The notes under the pieces: generated by a model
What the model saw: the letters and a program-made list of their open reading frames with translations, nothing else
The model's database searches: none
What the model was told of the DNA's origin: nothing
Assembly: GCA_036378475.1 (NCBI GenBank)
Contig: DASUWJ010000007.1
Coordinates: 1 to 16,270, forward strand
Direction of reading: 5' to 3'
Source of the DNA: 13-2-20CM-68-14 sp036378475
GTDB taxonomy: Bacteria; Actinomycetota; Thermoleophilia; Gaiellales; Gaiellaceae
DNA length: 16,270 bases
Shown: positions 1 to 8,629 of the stretch, piece after piece
Position numbering within the stretch: the first letter of the stretch is position 1
Layout: each line of letters opens with the position of its first letter
Program-made: the position numbers and the translations under genes

Positions 1-293
1 TGCTTGCAGACATCGGACTCCATCAACCAGCGGAAGTCCTGCCGCCCCTCCTTGGTTTGGTCTCCTACCTGCTGCTCGATGAAGGCGACGTGGCGCCAGC
101 TGTTCGCGCCGAGCTCGCCGCTGTTGTCGTAGGAGTTGCCGCTCCAGAGGAGTCCGTCCTCGGGGACGAGGTTCCACTCCTTGCAGGCGACCTCGCAGGC
201 CTTGCAGCCGATGCAGATCGAGGTATCGGTGAAGAAGCCGACCCGCCGCTCCGCCTGCTCGCGGTAGGTCTCGGCGCCGTCGGCGATCTTCAT
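1..293 (-). CDS. Formate dehydrogenase Fe-S (beta) subunit, N-terminal part, cut by window edge
   Basis: Electron-transfer subunit that would carry electrons from the formate dehydrogenase catalytic subunit through [4Fe-4S] clusters. Only the first 97 or so residues are visible; the gene runs off the window at position 1. They contain a ferredoxin-type cluster motif C27-x2-C30-x2-C33-x3-C37 (reading CIGCKACEVACKEWN), as in FdnH/FdoH-type beta subunits, and end at MESDVCK, where the next cysteine group of the family begins. ATG is at 293-291 and overlaps the TGA of the catalytic-subunit gene as ATGA. An AGGAGGA ribosome site at 306-300, 6 nt upstream, supports this start. The overlap implies translational coupling and one-to-one production with the alpha subunit. 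Whether a membrane gamma subunit follows cannot be seen. The family call is firm; the exact physiological electron acceptor is unknown. Confidence 0.93.
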   Translation of the reverse strand, partial: MKIADGAETYREQAERRVGFFTDTSICIGCKACEVACKEWNLVPEDGLLWSGNSYDNSGELGANSWRHVAFIEQQVGDQTKEGRQDFRWLMESDVCK

Positions 294-3200
294 GCCGAGT
301 CCTCCTGGCTGGACGGGTAGGACTCGACCAGCTCCCGCACCCGCCGCCCCCTCGGCCGGCGGCCGGGGCGGATGTCGCAGGAGATCGCCTTCACCTCCTG
401 GATGTGCACGTTCGGGTCGAGCGCGATCGGAAAGAGATCGTTGGCCGAGTCCCCCCGCGAGAGCCCGCGCGTGCCCCAGTGGTAGGGCAGGCCGACCTGG
501 TGGATTCGGCGCCCCTGCACTTCGAGCGGCTGCAGCCGCTCGGTGACGAGCACCCGGGCCTCGATCGCCGTTCGCGCCGTCACGATCGTTGCCCAGCCGC
601 GATGCTCGAGCCCGCGCTCGGCGGCGAGCTCCGGCGAGACCTCGCAGAAGAACTCGGGCTGGAGCTCGCTCAGGTAGGGCAGCGTCCGGCTCATGCCTCC
701 GGCGGTGTGGTGCTCGGTCAGCCGGTAGGTCGAGGCGACGTAGGGGTAGGCCTCGTCGGCCGGCGGGTTGTAGGGATTGTCCGGACGCGAGAAGAGCTGG
801 CGGGTCGGGTTCGCCCGCTGGGCGTAGAGCAGGTTGTCGAACGGCGACTCGTGCGGCTCGTAGTGGGTCGGTAGCGGGCCATCCATCAAGCCGACGGCGG
901 CGAACAGCCAGCCCCGTCCGTCGGACTGGAGGATGAACGGATGGTCACCGGCGATCGCGTCTTCTGCCGTCGCCCCGTCGGGCGGTCGGTAGTCGGGCGG
1001 CTTGTCCTCCTGGAAGTCCGGGTTGTCCTCGCCGGTCCAGCGTTTTTCGGAGGCATCCCACCAGACGAGCCGCTTCCGCTCCGACCACGGCTTTCCCTCG
1101 AGATCGGCCGAGGCTCGGTTGTAGAGGATGCGCCGGTTCAGCGGCCACGCCCAGCCCCACTTCTGCGCGATCCAGTTCTGCTCCCCGCCCGGCACCTTGC
1201 GCGCGGGCTTGTTCTCCTCGTCGGCGTAGGAGCCGCAGTAGATCCAGCAGCCCGAGGCGGTCGAGCCGTCGTTTTTGAGCTCGGCATAGGTGCCGATCGC
1301 CTTGCCGTCCGGGCCGACCCCGTTGATCTCCCGCAGCACCTGGTCGGCGCTTGGATCCTCGTTCGGCCCGCTCGTCGCGTACTGCCAGGCGAGCTCCAGG
1401 ATCGGTCGGTCGCGTGGGTCGTCCGAGTCGGCCAGCCGCTCCCGGATCTTGCGTCCGAGGTGGTACATGAACCAGAGCTCGGAGCGGCGGTCCCCTTCGG
1501 GTTCGAGTGCCTTGAAGTGCCACTGCAGGAGCCGCTGCGTGTTCGTGAAGGCGCCGTCCTTCTCCACGTGGGAGGCGGCCGGCAACAGGAAGACCTCGGT
1601 GCCGATCTTGTCGGTCTCGAGCTCGCCCGTCTCGAGCTCGGGCGCGTCCTTCCAAAACGAGGCGCTCTCGATCTCGAACAGGTCGCGCACGACGAGCCAG
1701 TCGAGGTTGGCGAGCCCGAGCCGCTGCACGCGCGCGTGCGCCGAGCCGACGGCGGGGTTCTCGCCGAACAGGAAGAAGCCCTTGACCGTGCCGTCGATCA
1801 TGTCGAGGGCGCTCTGGTAGGTCGAATGGTCGGCGTTGATCTTCGGCAGGTAGTCGAAGCAGAAGTCGTTCTCCTTCGTCGCCCGCTCGCCCCAGAAGGC
1901 CTTCAGCTGGCTGATGAAGAAGGCGTCGAAATGGCCCCACCAGCCCGTGCTGCCGCTGTGGTTCTCGAGGTAGGTGGCGAGATCGGTGTCCTTTTCGGCG
2001 TGGGGCATCGGCAGGTAGCCCGGCAGGATGTTGTAGAGCGTCGCCATATCGGTCGAGCCCTGGATCGAGGCGTGGCCGCGGAGCGCCATGATCCCGCCGC
2101 CGGGGCGGCCGATGTTCCCGAGCAGTAGCTGGATGATCGCCGCGGTGCGGATGTACTGGACGCCGACCGTGTGCTGGGTCCAGCCGACCGAGTAGACGAA
2201 GGCCGAGGTGCGCTCGCGGCCCGAGTTGGCGCAGAGCGACTCGGCCACCTCGAGGAATTGCTCCTTCGTGCAGCCGCAGATCTCGGCGACCGCTTCAGGT
2301 GTGTAGCGCGCGTAGTGTTTCTTCATCAGCTGGAAGACGCAGCGCGGGTGCTGCAGCGTCGGGTCCTCTTCGGGCGGCTCACCGTGTGCCAGCAAGCCGG
2401 CCTGCGCGCCGTGACCGGACTGCTCGCCCTTCGTTCCACCCTTCGCCCGCTCGCCGGCCGTCTCCTGCACCGGCATCCCGGCGTAGTGCCAGGTCGAGGT
2501 GTCGTAGACGCGACGGTCTGGATCGAAGCCGGAGAAGAGACCGTCCAGGTCCTCGGTGTCGCGGAAGCGTTCATCGATCACGACCGGGGCGTTCGTGTAG
2601 TGCTTGACGTACTCGTCGAACCAGCGCTCGTTTTCGAGGATGTAGTTGACGATTCCGCCCAGAAAGGCGATGTCGGAGCCGGCGCGGATCGGCACGAACG
2701 AGCTCGCGAGCGCGCTCGTCCGCGTGAAGCGCGGATCGACGTGGATCACCTTGGCGCCCCTGAGGCGGGCCTCGACCACCCACTGGAAGCCGACCGGATG
2801 GTTCTCGGCCATGTTCGAGCCCATGATCACGATGCAGTCCGAATTGGCCAGGTCCTGCTGGAAGACCGTGGCGCCGCCTCGTCCGAACGAGGTCCCCAGA
2901 CTGGGGACCGTGGAGCTGTGTCATATGCGCGCCTGGTTCTCGACCTGCACGATGCCGAGCGCCAGCGCGAGTTTCTTGATCAGGTAGTTCTCTTCGTTGT
3001 CGAGCGTCGCCCCGCCGAGCATCGCGATGCCCATCGTCCGGTTGAGGCCGTTCCCCTGCTCGTCCGCGTGCTGCCAGCTGCGGCGGCGGGTCTCGATCAC
3101 GCGCTCGGCGATCAGGTCCATCGCCTCGTCGAGCCCGAGCTCCTCCCACTCGCTGGCGTAGGGCCGCCGGTAGCGGACCCGCTGTAGCCGCCGAGGGCTC

Positions 3201-3490
3201 GTGACGAGGCTCTTCGACGCCGCTCCCTTGGGGCAAAGGCGCCCGCGTGAGATCGGGCTGTCGGGATCGCCCTCGATTTGGTCGACCTTGCCCTCCCGGA
3301 TGTAGACGAGCTGGCCGCAGCCGACCGCGCAGTAGGGGCAGACCGACTTGACGACGTGCTCGGCCTCGGCGATTCGCGGCCGCAGGCGCTCCGTTCGCTT
3401 CGAGGTGACCGCCGTGCCTCGTCCGAGCGGGTCGCCCTCCCCGGCCTGCCGGACGAGCGGCCAGCGACCGATCAGCTTCCCGAGCTCCAA
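290..3490 (-). CDS. fdnG: Selenocysteine-containing formate dehydrogenase, catalytic (alpha) subunit
   Basis: Molybdopterin enzyme oxidising formate to CO2. The product is 1066 residues if the in-frame TGA at 2923-2921 is read as selenocysteine 190; a plain reading breaks the gene into 189- and 846-residue pieces. The context NQARI-U-HSSTVPSL matches the FdnG/FdoG active-site segment, with U followed by H191. The N-terminal [4Fe-4S] motif is C51-x2-C54-x3-C58 with C86 in CPKG. Other family landmarks are FTRT, GWTQHTVG, LRGHASIQGSTD, the WAWPLNRRILYNRASAD block, and a C-terminal pterin-binding domain from about residue 880 (TYRLTEH, LPYHWG). Length is close to E. coli FdnG. Start is TTG at 3490 with AGGAGGA 8 nt upstream. 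No twin-arginine signal is visible, unlike FdnG/FdoG, so a cytoplasmic active site is likely (inference). The stop overlaps the beta-subunit start (ATGA). The genome must supply SelA, SelB, SelC and SelD elsewhere. Confidence 0.95.
2891..2923 (-). promoter_or_regulatory. SECIS-like element: UGA (Sec) codon plus downstream hairpin
   Basis: On the coding strand the TGA at 2923-2921 is followed after 11 nt by GGTCCCC-AGTCT-GGGGACC (2909-2891), a perfect 7-bp stem with a 5-nt loop. The loop begins 18 nt after the UGA, close to the 17 nt of E. coli fdhF, and its GUCU resembles the AGGUCU loop bound by SelB there. The bulged U of the E. coli element is not evident. Bacterial SECIS elements lie inside the coding region just 3' of the UGA, as here. 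Recognition by SelB in this organism is inferred. Confidence 0.85.
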
Positions 3491-3505
3491 GGCACCGGTC
3501 CTCCT
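3488..3505 (-). promoter_or_regulatory. Ribosome binding site fixing a TTG start for formate dehydrogenase alpha
   Basis: AGGAGGA at 3505-3499 is followed after 8 nt by TTG at 3490-3488. No ATG or GTG lies upstream in frame. The next family motif, the N-terminal Fe-S site, begins only 50 codons later, so this start fits the protein. The 32-nt gap after the previous stop codon (TAA at 3525-3523) holds this site and little else. Confidence 0.8.
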
Positions 3506-3522
3506 AGCCGGAGCAGTCGAAG

Positions 3523-5517
3523 TTAAACAGGAGTGCTCGCCCGTCTCTTTCGGACCGGAACTGCCTTCAGGCGCAGGCGCCCGAGCTCCTTCGGGACCCG
3601 GGGCTGCGAGCGGAGCCTCCCCTCGACGACATCGAGGCCGAGCAGCGTCCGCAGCGCAAGCAAGGGCGCGCCCGCGGCCCAGGCTTGCGGGGCGAGCGCG
3701 TCTGGATAGGAGATCGGCAGGCCGGTCTGATCGCGCGCGAAGCCGGCAAAGAGCTCGGGTAGGCGATAGTCGAAGGCGACGGCTGCCTCGAGGATCGCTC
3801 GGCAGACCCGTCCCGCGTGCTCGCGCAGTCCGTAGCGGCGCATCCCCTCGGCGCAGAGCGCGGAGTCATGGGGCCAGACGGTGCCGGCGTGGTACTCGAG
3901 CGGGTTGTAGCCGTCCATCGCACTCGAGAGCGACCGGATCCCCCAGCCGCTGAACAGGTCGTCGCGAAGCAAGCGGTCGGCAATCGTGCGCGCGCGGCTC
4001 CTGGGAACGATCCCGCTCCAGAGGAGGTGCCCGGGGTTGGAGGTGACCGCGTCGACCCGCCGTTTTTCCCCATCGAGCGCGACGACGTAGAACCCCAGTT
4101 TGTCGTCCCAGAAGTCGCGGTTGAAGCGCTCGCGCAGCCGCCGCGCCTTCTGCTCTTGGTCGGCGGCGAGCTCCTCGTCGCCGAAGAGCTCGCGCGCGAG
4201 CCGCGCGGCGCGGCGGCGGGCATCGTAGGTGTAGCCCTGGATCTCGCAGGTCGCGATCGGCAGCCGGGCGGTCGTGCCGTCGGCGGACTGGATCCCGGAA
4301 TCGGAGTCCTTCCAGCAGTGGTTGCGAAGCCCCTTCGCCGACCTGCTTTGGTACTCGAGGTAGCCGTCGCCATCGAGGTCGCCGTACTCGTCGATCCACT
4401 CGAGTGCCCGGCGGGCATGTGGCTCTAGCCTGCGGACGAACGCCGTATCGGCGCTCCAGCGCTCGTACTCGTCGAGCAGGATCAGAAAGAGCTGCGTCGC
4501 GTCGTGGGTGCCGTAGTAGGGGCCGTGCGGGTCGAGTCCGAGCTGGACGAGCGTGCCCCGGCGCAGCTCGTGCGGGATCTTGCCCGGCTCGGCGTCCCGG
4601 AAGTCGTCCCACTCGCTCGCCTGCAGCTCGGCGAGCGCCTCCAGGGTCGCGCGCGCGAGCGTGGGCTGGAACGGCAGTGCCTCGTAGGAGGCGATCAGGC
4701 TGTCGCGGCCGAAGACCGTCAGGAACCAGGGCACGCCGCCCGCCGGCAGTGCCCAGCGCAGATTCTCCTCGCGCGGGCGGATGCGCAGGGCGGCCAGGTC
4801 GACGAGGCTTTGCTCGTAGACGCTTTGGAGCTCGTCGTTCGCCTCGAGCTGCGGCGCCTGCGCCAGCCACTCGGGCAGGGTCGTCGGCAGCTCGGGCTCG
4901 GGAGCATCGAAGGAGTCACACCGAAGCAGTGGCCGCCACGCCTTCCTGCCCTCAATCGCGGTGATGTCGACGCAGAGCTTCCAGCTGCCGTGCGGCCCGA
5001 GTGCCACCTCGAAGCTGGCGCGATCCTCAGCCAGCTCGCCCTGGCGATTGAAGCCGACGCGAGTCGCGCGGCGAACGCCGTCCTGCTCGTAGATGAACGT
5101 GATGCCTCTCCTGGCGACCTCGACCCTGGTCTCGCGTCCGAAGGAGCCGGGCTGCTGCGCCTCGAGGACGTCAGCGAAATCCGCGCCCAGGTGGAGGTCG
5201 AGCCGCAGCACGCGCTCCTGCGCAGAGTGGTTGGAGACGATCAGATCCTCGTGGGCGCCTTCGGTCACGAAGCGGTTTCGCTCGACCGAGAAGGAGGGGT
5301 CCTTGCCGGTCGGCGCGACGACGATCCGACCGGAGAAGTAGTCGACCGGCTGGCTCGTCAGAGCGCTCAGCGGCCGGCCCTCGACGAGCAGGCGCCACTC
5401 CGAGAGATGCCTGACGTCGTTGAAGAAGAATCCCTGGGGCTGCCGGGCCGCCACGTCGCCGTTTTCCTGCGAGAGGAAAAGCGTGCCGCCGTCGAGCAGC
5501 AGGAGATCCCCCGCCAT
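3523..5517 (-). CDS. Glycogen-debranching-type amylo-alpha-1,6-glucosidase
   Basis: Predicted 664-residue glycoside hydrolase with a bacterial glycogen-debranching N-terminal beta domain (about 1-200, beginning LLLLDGGTLFLSQENGDV) and a C-terminal (alpha/alpha)6 toroid (about 220-640). Toroid landmarks are GRDSL (270-274), HCWKDSDSGIQ (400-410), GYTYDA (428-433), EYHAGTVWPHD (541-551) and PELFAG (587-592). These fit the group annotated as glycogen debranching N-terminal domain protein or amylo-alpha-1,6-glucosidase. The true substrate may be another alpha-glucan or a small glucosylated compound. ATG at 5517 is preferred because the domain starts there and GGAG (5528-5525), overlapping the upstream TAG as TAGGAG, sits 7 nt before it; a longer frame reaching 5703 lies inside the neighbour gene. 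It sits 10 nt after the FAD/Fe-S gene and 32 nt before formate dehydrogenase, so it is probably in the same operon. No signal peptide is seen, so it is likely cytoplasmic. Confidence 0.88.
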   Translation of the reverse strand: MAGDLLLLDGGTLFLSQENGDVAARQPQGFFFNDVRHLSEWRLLVEGRPLSALTSQPVDYFSGRIVVAPTGKDPSFSVERNRFVTEGAHEDLIVSNHSAQERVLRLDLHLGADFADVLEAQQPGSFGRETRVEVARRGITFIYEQDGVRRATRVGFNRQGELAEDRASFEVALGPHGSWKLCVDITAIEGRKAWRPLLRCDSFDAPEPELPTTLPEWLAQAPQLEANDELQSVYEQSLVDLAALRIRPREENLRWALPAGGVPWFLTVFGRDSLIASYEALPFQPTLARATLEALAELQASEWDDFRDAEPGKIPHELRRGTLVQLGLDPHGPYYGTHDATQLFLILLDEYERWSADTAFVRRLEPHARRALEWIDEYGDLDGDGYLEYQSRSAKGLRNHCWKDSDSGIQSADGTTARLPIATCEIQGYTYDARRRAARLARELFGDEELAADQEQKARRLRERFNRDFWDDKLGFYVVALDGEKRRVDAVTSNPGHLLWSGIVPRSRARTIADRLLRDDLFSGWGIRSLSSAMDGYNPLEYHAGTVWPHDSALCAEGMRRYGLREHAGRVCRAILEAAVAFDYRLPELFAGFARDQTGLPISYPDALAPQAWAAGAPLLALRTLLGLDVVEGRLRSQPRVPKELGRLRLKAVPVRKRRASTPV

Positions 5518-5527
5518 GGCCAGGCTC

Positions 5528-8500
5528 CTAGCGCAGGCGCGAGTAGCTGAAAAACGCGCCACCCGCGAGCGCGGCCGCGAGACCCACGCCGGCCGCAGCC
5601 CGAGTGGCTTTCCGGGCGGCGCCGGCCTTGGGCCGCGGCGGCGCGGCCAGCTCGGGATAGGCGCCGGGCGGCCCCGCCGGGCCGAACTGCCGGGCCAGCG
5701 CAAGCACCTGCGCGGCGTGCAAGCCCCGGCGGCCCGTCTCGCACTGCTCGATCTGGCTGCGGCAGGAAAAACCGTCGGCGACGACGAGCGTCTCCGGCGC
5801 AGCCTGCCGCACCTTCGGCAGTAGCTCCCGCTCGCCGCAGGCGACCGAGACCTCGTAGTGACCGTGCTCGTAGCCCCAGCCGCCGGCCATCCCGCAGCAG
5901 CCCGCGTCGAGCTCCTCGACCTCGACGCCGAGCTTCTCGAGCAGCTTTCGCTCCGGGTCGAGGCCGCCGGTCGCCTTGTGGTGGCAGTGGCCGTGGAGGA
6001 GCGCCCGCCGTTGCAGAAGCGGCGGCTCCCAGCCGTCGGTCTCGGTGCACATGAACTCGCTGAAGTGGTGGCTTTGCTTGCAGAGCCGCCGCGCGTCCTC
6101 GTCGTTCGGCCACAGGTTGACGAGCTCGTCCTTGAACACGGCGACGCAGCTCGGCTCGAGCCCGACGACCGGGGTGCCCGCCCGGAGCTCGTCCCGGAGC
6201 CGGTCGAGCACCTTGCGCAGGTACGCCTCCGCCAGGTCGAGCATCCCGTAGTCGTAGAGCGGGCGCCCGCAGCAGAGGTGCCCCTTCGGGATCACCACCT
6301 CGAAACCGGCGTCCTCGAGCGCCTGGACGGCGGCGATCCCGACCTCGGGCTCGAGGTAGTTCGTGAATGTGTCCGCCCAAAGGAGCACCCGCCGGCCGCC
6401 ACCGGCCGGCCTGCGCCGCGAGGCGAACCAGTCCTTCAGGGTCACCGGCGCGAAGGGGGGGATCCGGCGCTCCGGATGGATCCCCGCCGTGAGCTTGAAG
6501 GCCCGGTCGAAGGGCGGGGTCTGCGTGAGCGCGTTCGCGAGCGCCGGCAGCTTCGAGGCCAGGCGGGCCGTCTGGTCGATCAGGCCGAAGGCGTAGGCGG
6601 CCCGCGGCCGCAGGCGGCCCTGGTAGTGGTGGGAGAGGAACTCCGCCTTCAAGGTCGGCATGTCGACCGAGACCGGGCAGTCGTTCGTGCAGCCCTTGCA
6701 GGAGAGACAGAGGTCGAGGGCCTCCCTCGCCTCCTGCGAGCGAAAGCCCCCGAGTTCCTCGCCGTTCAGCATCTCCCACAGCGTCCGGGCCCGGCCCCGC
6801 GTGGTGTGCTTCTCCTCGCGCGTGACCATGAAGCTCGGGCACATCACGCCTCCGTCCGTGTGTCGGCACTTGCCGATCCCGACGCAGCGCGTGGTCGCGT
6901 GAGCGAAGGAGCCGTGGTCTTTCGCGAAGGCGAAGTGCGTCTTCACCTGCGGCGGGTGGTAGCTCGTCCCCAGGCGGAGGTTGGAGATGATCGGGTAGGG
7001 GTCGACCACCTTGCCGGGGTTCATCTTCCAGTCCGGGTCGAAGAGCGACTTGAACTCGCGGAATCCCTCCACGAGCTCCGGACCGAACATCTTCGGCAAG
7101 AGCTCGGCCTTCGACTGGCCGTCGCCGTGCTCGCCAGAGATCGAGCCGCCGTGGGAGAGGACGAGGTCGGCGGCCTCGTCGAGGAAGGAGCGGAAGTCCT
7201 TGATTCCGGGCGCGCTCGTCAGGTCGAAGTTCCAGCGGGCATGGATGCAGCCGTTGCCGTAGTGGCCGTAGAGCGCGCTCTCGTAGCCGTACTTGCCGCC
7301 CAGCTTGCGCAGGTCGCGCAGGTAGCGGCCGAGCCGCTCGGGCGGCACCGCCGAGTCCTCCCAGCCCTCGTAGGTGTCCGGCTTGCCCGGGATGAAGGCA
7401 GTCGCGCCGAGTCCGGCCTCCCGCACCTCCCAGACGTGTGCCTCCTGCTCCTTGTCGTCGTAGAGCTTCATGTCCTTCGGCGCGCCCTTGCCCTTCTTCA
7501 GCGCCGCCATCAGCTGCCCCGCCTTCTCGTCCGCCTCTTCCTTCGTCTCGCCCCCGAACTCGACGAGCAGGTAGCCGTGGCCGTCGGGGAGCGCCGAGAG
7601 GTACTCCTTGTGAATGCCGACGCTCTTCATGTCCTCGAGCAGGACGGCGTCGACGCCCTCGAGCCCGAGCGGCTTGGCCTCCAGCACCTCGGGGACGTGA
7701 TCGCCCGCCTCGTACTCGTTCTCGTAGCCCAGGACGAGCAGCGAGCGGTGCGGGGGTGCGTGCACCAGGTGCACGGTCGCCTCGAGGATCGTCGCGCAGG
7801 TGCCCTCGGTGCCGGTCAGCGCCGCGGCGAGGTTGAAGCCGCGCTCGGGCAGCAGGTCGTCGAGGTTGTAGCCGGAGACGCGGCGAGGGATGTCGGGGTA
7901 GCGCTCCCGGATGAGTCCGGCGTGGCGGTCCCGCAGCTCGCGCAGGCCTGCGTAGAGCTCGCCTCGGCGTCCGCCCTCGCCAACGATCCGCTCCAGCTCC
8001 TCGTCGCTCGTCGCGCCGAGCTTGAGCCGCGTTCCGTCGTAGAGCAGGACGTCGAGCTCGTGCACGTTGTCGGACATCCGGGGCCCGGGCCCGTAGAACT
8101 GGGCCATGATTGAGCGGACGCCGCAGGAGTTGTTGCCGATCATGCCGCCGAAGGTGCAATGGTCGTGCGTCGAGGGGTCCGGCCCGAAGGTCAGCTCGTA
8201 GTCCCGCTCGGCCGGCTTGCGTAGGTGGTCGAGGATCAGACCCGGCTGCACCCGCGCGAGCCGGCGCTCGGCGTCGATCTCGACGATCTGGTTCAGGTAC
8301 TTGGAGAAATCGATCACGACGGCGACGTTGCACGACTGGCCGGCGAGGCTCGTGCCGCCGCCGTGCGGCAGGACAGGGGCGCGGTACTCGCGGCAGAGCC
8401 GCACCGCCTCGACGACCTCATCCGTGCTGCGCGGGATCACGACCCCGATCGGCAGCTGGCGGTAGTTCGAGCCTCCGGTCGTGTAGAGGACGCGATCACC

Positions 8501-8629
8501 AGGCCCGAAGCGGACTTCGCCTTCCTCGATCGTGCGCGCCAGATCGTGCTCGAGGCCGCGGACGTCGAGCTCCTCGACGGCGGTCGGCGGCGAGGCGAAA
8601 CGGGTGTCTGGGTGGGCGGGGACGCGCAT
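5528..8629 (-). CDS. Fused FAD-linked oxidase and Fe-S oxidoreductase (GlcD/YdiJ type)
   Basis: A 1033-residue flavo-iron-sulfur protein expected to oxidise a D-2-hydroxyacid (lactate, glycolate or 2-hydroxyglutarate are family substrates) and pass electrons to a membrane carrier. Domains in order are FAD_binding_4 (about 50-190, with PHGGGTSLAGQS at 88-99 and GNNSCG at 165-170), FAD-oxidase C (about 230-540, with GHYGNGCIH at 455-463 and HGDG at 501-504), Fe-S ligands C582/C588/C597 and C641-x2-C644-x2-C647-x3-C651, and two cysteine-rich CCG sections (786-788 and 911-913). The layout and length match E. coli YdiJ-like proteins. The last 30 residues, after a basic stretch, form an Ala/Gly/Leu-rich hydrophobic segment ending FFSYSRLR, a possible membrane tail. 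ATG at 8629 shares its A with the upstream TGA (TGATG), implying coupling. The frame stays open far upstream (to 9640), but that is a shadow. The substrate cannot be told from sequence alone. Confidence 0.9.
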   Translation of the reverse strand: MRVPAHPDTRFASPPTAVEELDVRGLEHDLARTIEEGEVRFGPGDRVLYTTGGSNYRQLPIGVVIPRSTDEVVEAVRLCREYRAPVLPHGGGTSLAGQSCNVAVVIDFSKYLNQIVEIDAERRLARVQPGLILDHLRKPAERDYELTFGPDPSTHDHCTFGGMIGNNSCGVRSIMAQFYGPGPRMSDNVHELDVLLYDGTRLKLGATSDEELERIVGEGGRRGELYAGLRELRDRHAGLIRERYPDIPRRVSGYNLDDLLPERGFNLAAALTGTEGTCATILEATVHLVHAPPHRSLLVLGYENEYEAGDHVPEVLEAKPLGLEGVDAVLLEDMKSVGIHKEYLSALPDGHGYLLVEFGGETKEEADEKAGQLMAALKKGKGAPKDMKLYDDKEQEAHVWEVREAGLGATAFIPGKPDTYEGWEDSAVPPERLGRYLRDLRKLGGKYGYESALYGHYGNGCIHARWNFDLTSAPGIKDFRSFLDEAADLVLSHGGSISGEHGDGQSKAELLPKMFGPELVEGFREFKSLFDPDWKMNPGKVVDPYPIISNLRLGTSYHPPQVKTHFAFAKDHGSFAHATTRCVGIGKCRHTDGGVMCPSFMVTREEKHTTRGRARTLWEMLNGEELGGFRSQEAREALDLCLSCKGCTNDCPVSVDMPTLKAEFLSHHYQGRLRPRAAYAFGLIDQTARLASKLPALANALTQTPPFDRAFKLTAGIHPERRIPPFAPVTLKDWFASRRRPAGGGRRVLLWADTFTNYLEPEVGIAAVQALEDAGFEVVIPKGHLCCGRPLYDYGMLDLAEAYLRKVLDRLRDELRAGTPVVGLEPSCVAVFKDELVNLWPNDEDARRLCKQSHHFSEFMCTETDGWEPPLLQRRALLHGHCHHKATGGLDPERKLLEKLGVEVEELDAGCCGMAGGWGYEHGHYEVSVACGERELLPKVRQAAPETLVVADGFSCRSQIEQCETGRRGLHAAQVLALARQFGPAGPPGAYPELAAPPRPKAGAARKATRAAAGVGLAAALAGGAFFSYSRLR

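Noticed and set aside
941..2128. Plus-strand frame of 395 codons antisense to formate dehydrogenase
   Set aside because: No recognisable domain; the minus strand aligns through its whole length with FdnG-type proteins.
2831..2923. Interpretation of the formate dehydrogenase as a pseudogene broken by a stop
   Set aside because: The TGA is exactly at the Sec site, the frame is kept, the flanks are conserved and a SECIS-like hairpin follows.
5858..8113. A long plus-strand frame of 751 codons antisense to the FAD/Fe-S gene
   Set aside because: Its composition (Val, Leu, Arg, Glu, Ala strings without motifs) is what high-GC antisense frames give, and the opposite strand is a clear enzyme gene.
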